Source of the DNA: Lachnospiraceae bacterium UBA3643
GTDB lineage: Bacteria > Bacillota > Clostridia > Lachnospirales > Lachnospiraceae
Assembly (NCBI GenBank): GCA_002373855.1
Contig: DFKO01000082.1
Coordinates: forward strand, 1 to 13,403
Reading direction: 5' to 3'
Length of the DNA stretch: 13,403 bases
A model generated the notes under the pieces. It saw only the letters and a program-made list of their open reading frames with translations. It searched no databases and was not told the origin of the DNA. A program made the translations under genes and the position numbers. The stretch's first letter is position 1. The number at the start of each line of letters is the position of its first letter. Below, in pieces: positions 13,396 through 13,403 of the stretch.

Positions 13396-13403
13396 TTCAT
13401 GGA

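Noticed and set aside
1..13403. CRISPR array, rRNA, IS element or recombinase gene
   Set aside because: No regularly spaced repeats, rRNA signatures, transposase or integrase motifs were seen on either strand.

Overview
The window looks like chromosomal DNA of a Gram-positive Clostridia member, most likely Lachnospiraceae (Butyrivibrio/Roseburia-like). This rests on low-to-moderate GC, strong AGGAGG-type ribosome sites, TTG and GTG starts, lipoproteins with T/P- or Q-rich linkers, tRNA genes without an encoded CCA and a degenerate GGDEF/GAF protein. The genus is a guess.

Left part (1-7183) is resident chromosome. It opens with the 3' end of a GGDEF-like/GAF protein, then tRNA-Arg(ACG) with its own promoter and terminator. 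A cysteine-rich lipoprotein follows (987-1865). Next is a two-gene operon (2010-4442): a degenerate AAA+ protein without a Walker A lysine, and a soluble VirD4/TraG-like type IV coupling ATPase whose P-loop reads GATGSKKT. No other conjugation gene is visible in the window, and both genes use codons like well-expressed native genes. A strong terminator ends this unit. After it come a 71-aa two-helix membrane protein, a SAM-methyltransferase-fold protein and a cysteine synthase, then a tRNA-Pro(TGG)-tRNA-Gly(TCC) operon behind a near-perfect consensus promoter.

Middle part (7184-9917) is a small integrated island. An exact 18-bp copy of the 3' end of tRNA-Gly recurs at 9900-9917, so the tRNA gene and this copy look like attL and attR of a ~2.7-kb element. 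The cargo is one tight AT-rich operon: an XRE-type helix-turn-helix protein, a stand-alone ImmA/IrrE zinc protease and a 313-aa PIN-like nuclease. No integrase is present. This is the best candidate here for an under-described toxin-antitoxin or defence module. Just outside attR are three consecutive strong hairpins (9936-10110); the first contains a plausible old terminator of the tRNA operon.

Right part (10211-13403) holds a minus-strand SH3b-like lipoprotein with a Q/P-rich tail, then a rightward operon: a HigA-like HTH protein, an ABC/OLD-type ATPase and a TOPRIM-fold protein overlapping it by 4 nt. The last two resemble a split OLD (PARIS-like) anti-phage system. Two potential phage-defence units, each headed by an XRE regulator, therefore lie within about 6 kb of a tRNA cluster.
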